Shown: one piece after another, positions 61,065-64,000 of the stretch
Layout of the letters: every line of letters begins with the position of its first letter
Position numbering within the stretch: position 1 is the stretch's first letter
Origin: Paramecium pentaurelia
Lineage: Eukaryota > Ciliophora > Oligohymenophorea > Peniculida > Parameciidae
Direction: 5' to 3'
Assembly: GCA_905183005.1 (NCBI GenBank)
Contig: CAJJDO010000109.1
Location: 150,671-214,670 of the forward strand
DNA length: 64,000 bases
Notes under the pieces: model-generated
The model's input: only the letters and a program-made list of their open reading frames with translations
Database searches by the model: none
Told to the model about the DNA's origin: nothing
Position numbers and translations under genes: made by a program

Positions 61065-62151
61065 TTATTCATTGATAATGAATAATAATAATGGGAATGC
61101 ATATATTTTTAATTATTTTTTTTAATGTTCATAACATTGGAACAACCTTTATTGACAAAAAAATAACCAGAAACAAGAAGAATAAGTAAGAATGTTCAAA
61201 TGCAAACTTTTAATTATACTCAATAGGATGAAAATGTATCATAACTTGAAGATGTACCAATAACAACAAAGAAATTCTTACGATATACAAATGGAATTGA
61301 AGCATATTTAAATACATTCCCTTCTTTTAATCCTGATCACTGGGCAATATTTTCTTGGCGTTTATTTATTTGTTTTATGGTGATAATTTATTTTTACTTA
61401 ATACCTGTCTTTATGTTTTTTGGATATGAAGTATTTATTTATTTTATTAGATTATTTCAGAGAATTTGCGTATTGAAAATATAGCTGTATATTTATATAT
61501 AATGATATTTTTTTTGATGATTGATGTCTTTATTACTTTAAATACAGGATATTATGATAAGGGATAGATAGTATTGGATAAACATAGCATTTTTGTAAGG
61601 TATGTTACTTAAGAATTTCTATTTGATATAATAGCAATAGTATCATTAATTTTATAAGTATCATTTCGAGATCATTATGCTTTTTTAATTTGGATTCCAT
61701 ATTTCTTTTACTTTAAATATTATTATGTCACTTTGGTTGATTCTTAAGTTGAATAATTATTATAAGTGTAAAGAAAACTGAGAGCATTTTATTAGATATT
61801 AAAATTAATATTGACAATTTTATTTTTAGTTAACTTATTTGCTTGTTTATTTTATGCAGCAGGAGATTATTGGGTTAATTAAAGATAAGATTATGGATCA
61901 TGGCTTATATCATCTAGTTTATAAAATGATATTTATTCATTACCTATAGCAGTTAAATATGAATATTCAGTTTATTGGGCTTTAACTACAATGTTAACTG
62001 TTGGTTATGGTGATGTTACAGGTAAAAATCCATTAGAAATATTTGTATCAATAATAACAATGATTTTTGCTTGTGTTATTTTTGCTATGATTGTTAGTGC
62101 TTTTTAGAATGTATTTTCTGAAATCACTCATCACAATATGTAATTTGATAA
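61065..62151. repeat. false duplicate (unmerged contig overlap)
   Basis: A copy of 59977-61063 on the other side of the N at 61064. The true sequence should contain this segment once. Confidence 0.87.
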
Positions 62152-63309
62152 AAAGATGACTGATATTAATAGATTTATGAAAGATAAAAATGTAATATAA
62201 TAATTATAAAAATATAGATTGATTTAGAAACCTAATAAAAAGTAAGAAGATTCTTTAGTTTTATGTTTAGTGAAAAAGTGAGAGATTTTAATGAATAGAT
62301 ATCAATAATTAATTAATTGGGACCATAATTAAAAGATGAAGTAATAATGTAATCTTATGGTTTGATTTTTAAAAGAACATTTTGGACCAGTTAATTTTCT
62401 TTAGAGTATTTATTATTAATTTAATTATTTAAAAGTTTTCAAAAGAAAATTGCCTATCTTATTAGTGAATAGATGTATTGTGATGGAGAAATGGTGTTTA
62501 AATAAAATCTATGTAGTTTAAATGGGAATAATGATGATGATTGTCTTTATTGTGTAAGCATAGGACATATACAATTGTATCTATAATTTGAAGATTAAGA
62601 TATGGTTTTTTATGAAGCAGGATAAGATTCAATGTTTGGAGAATTAGGATTCTTAACAGGGAATTCAAGAAGTTTATCAGCAAAGAGTACAACTATTTCT
62701 TAATTATATAAATTAAAAAGATTGGAATTTATTTAATTATTATAATAATTTCCACTTGATTTTCAATACTTTTGTTAACTTAGAGATTAAATCTTATTTG
62801 GATAATACAATTTAATTAATCTCAGTTGTTTTTGTTGTTAGTCTAGTAACCACTTAGCTAATGATTGTCCAAAGTCACATTATTATCCTAATAAAATATT
62901 CTTAATTAATAGAATTATGAATAATTAATAAGAAAGAAAATCATTTAAAAGAAATAATGTACGTTAAGATAATTTAAATTTAAGAAAGATATAAAAAGCT
63001 TAGTAATAAGTTAAATAAGAATTGTCTTTTGCATATGATTAAGAAGAAATTGATTAATTAAGTAAATCTTTTAGTGTTGATTTTCTACATGATACTTAAA
63101 GTTAAATTAGTGAATAAGATATCAATCATGAATTTGATATTGTTAATGAAATTGTTAATAGATTAGAATAAAAAAAGAAATAAGCACTTATTGAAATAGA
63201 CACTAAATGTTCCTTTAAGAATTATTATCCAAAATATAATGCAGAATATATCATCTAGCATTTAAAGAAAGAGAGAAGATTCACTAGAACATTTACTAGA
63301 TTTATTTGA
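61125..63309 (+). CDS. cyclic nucleotide-gated/EAG-type K+ channel with zinc knuckle
   Basis: 712 residues after introns 61431-61450 (20 nt) and one of 26 nt near 62189-62214. Six hydrophobic segments (FSWRLFICFMVIIYFYLIPV, AVYLYIMIFFLMIDVFITL) and a pore with filter TVGYGDV; S6 reads FACVIFAMIVSAFQ. The C-linker and a cNMP-binding domain follow (GQDSMFGELGFLTGNSRSLS), without a clear cassette arginine in its usual place. After it a CCHC zinc knuckle, CFCCQSSNHLANDC (C-x2-C-x4-H-x4-C, 62827-62868), then a long acidic/basic tail. Selective K+ flux across the ciliary or plasma membrane is expected. The true gene starts at 61125 or 60037 (the same ATG). Confidence 0.92.
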
Positions 63310-63329
63310 TTAAAATATTATTACAAAAT

Positions 63330-64000
63330 ATGTTTTGCCGCTAACTTACAAGACGATTTTTTAATGCTAAATCTAGAGAACCCATTGAACCACCTTATCT
63401 TGAATTGTAAAGAGATTTTCTTGAACCTGCTGAATTTTACTAAGAATTATCAAAGCATGGAGTTACATTTTATGCAGGAGTTCCTGATTCTTTATTAAAA
63501 GACTTCTGTGCTTATGTTTAAGTATGAATTCTATCTATTTATAAGGACAATGCTCTACCAGGATAACATGTAATTACTGTAAATGAAGGTACTGCAGTCT
63601 CTATGGCTGCTGGATATTATTTGGCAACTAAAAAAATTCCTTGTGTGTATTTATAAAATAGTGGTCTTGGGAATATTGTTAATCCTTATATGTCATTAGC
63701 TCATCCTAAAGTCTATGGAATTCCTATGTTGTATTTAATTGGATGGAGAGGTGAACCAGGAAAAAAAGATGAACCATAACATTTAGTCTAAGGAAAGAGA
63801 ATGAATGGTATTCTTACTGAAATGGGAATGCAATATGATGTATTACCAGATTATATTGAAGGTGCTGCAGAAGCTCTTGATACAGCTTTCTATTCTATGA
63901 AAACAAGGTAATTCTATATTTCTTAATATATTTTTAGAAATGGTCCTTATGCTTTACTTGTTAAGAGATAATGCTTTACCAATTATAAATTAAAGAATGT
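63330..64000 (+). CDS. phosphonopyruvate decarboxylase (TPP enzyme), 3' end beyond window
   Basis: The first 205 codons after introns 63522-63545 (24 nt, AAG acceptor) and 63909-63938. The family pattern is clear: FYAGVPDSLLKDFCAYVQD, HVITVNEGTAVSMAAGYYLA with the TPP-activating Glu, YLQNSGLGNIVNPYMSL, IGWRGEPGKKDEPQH, PYALLVKR. It decarboxylates phosphonopyruvate to phosphonoacetaldehyde, the step that makes phosphonate synthesis irreversible and leads to 2-aminoethylphosphonate, abundant in Paramecium lipids. The N-terminus MFCRQLTRRFFNA is a likely mitochondrial presequence. The start lies 20 bases after the channel stop; the C-terminal half is outside. Confidence 0.93.

Noticed and set aside
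1..64000. Widespread stop codons that could mean pseudogenes
   Set aside because: Almost all are TAA or TAG in long conserved frames (HSP70, RTCA, AP-1 gamma and others), so they encode glutamine; TGA ends genes.
1..64000. tRNA genes, rRNA and CRISPR arrays
   Set aside because: I looked for tRNA box-like GC-rich islands and repeated spacers in the gaps and found only the snoRNA cluster.

Overview
This window is macronuclear-type DNA of a ciliate, almost certainly Paramecium. TAA and TAG are read as glutamine and TGA is the only stop; the base composition is very AT-rich; introns are tiny (mostly 20-33 nt, GTA...TAG); genes are packed on both strands; and several are typical of ciliated cells (DZIP1, DNALI1, CFAP99). 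Under the standard code almost every gene looks broken; under the ciliate code most read as complete proteins. Exon joins were inferred by eye and most were checked by length modulo 3 and by family alignment.

Layout. 0-8 kb: a MADS-box factor running off the left edge (-), DZIP1-like (+), a small heat-shock factor (-), CLEC16A/FPL-like (+), an intergenic cluster of box C/D snoRNA candidates, and a UBA-repeat protein (+). 8-17 kb: a second heat-shock factor (-), a KGD4-like mitochondrial subunit (+), a cyclic-nucleotide-binding protein (-), a disordered repeat protein (+) and the inner-arm dynein light chain DNALI1 (-). 17-25 kb: a 1,883-residue BLTP2/SABRE/Hobbit-like lipid-transfer protein (+) and a methyltransferase (+), followed by a false copy. 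25-31 kb: two short unknown genes (-) and two near-identical HSP70 genes (-) with heat-shock elements upstream. 31-41 kb: two coiled-coil genes (-), AP-1 gamma adaptin (-) and a tandem pair of coiled-coil/Cys-rich proteins (+). 41-50 kb: a UBE2G-type E2 (-), an SDR fused to a potato-inhibitor-I domain (+), an EF-hand protein (+), a ciliate coiled-coil protein (+), a protein kinase (-), an HTH protein (-) and RNA 3'-phosphate cyclase (+). 50-64 kb: two unknown genes (-), CFAP99 (+), a coiled-coil protein (-), a hybrid histidine kinase (+), a cyclic-nucleotide-gated K+ channel with a zinc knuckle (+, with a false partial copy) and phosphonopyruvate decarboxylase (+, running off the right edge).

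Three single N bases (24153, 29725, 61064) mark scaffold joins. Sequence on both sides repeats at each join. At 24153 and 61064 the repeats look identical, so they are unmerged contig overlaps rather than real duplications. At 29725 the copies differ at a few sites and have different flanks, so this is a real HSP70 tandem pair with the end of the second gene missing.

The most notable items are the SDR/protease-inhibitor fusion with a lost catalytic lysine, the snoRNA cluster, the zinc knuckle in the K+ channel, the repeated use of AAG as 3' splice site, the unusual HSP70 tail (DQVD), and the tandem Cys-rich family. Genes for heat-shock factors and for heat-shock-element-bearing HSP70s occur in the same window.
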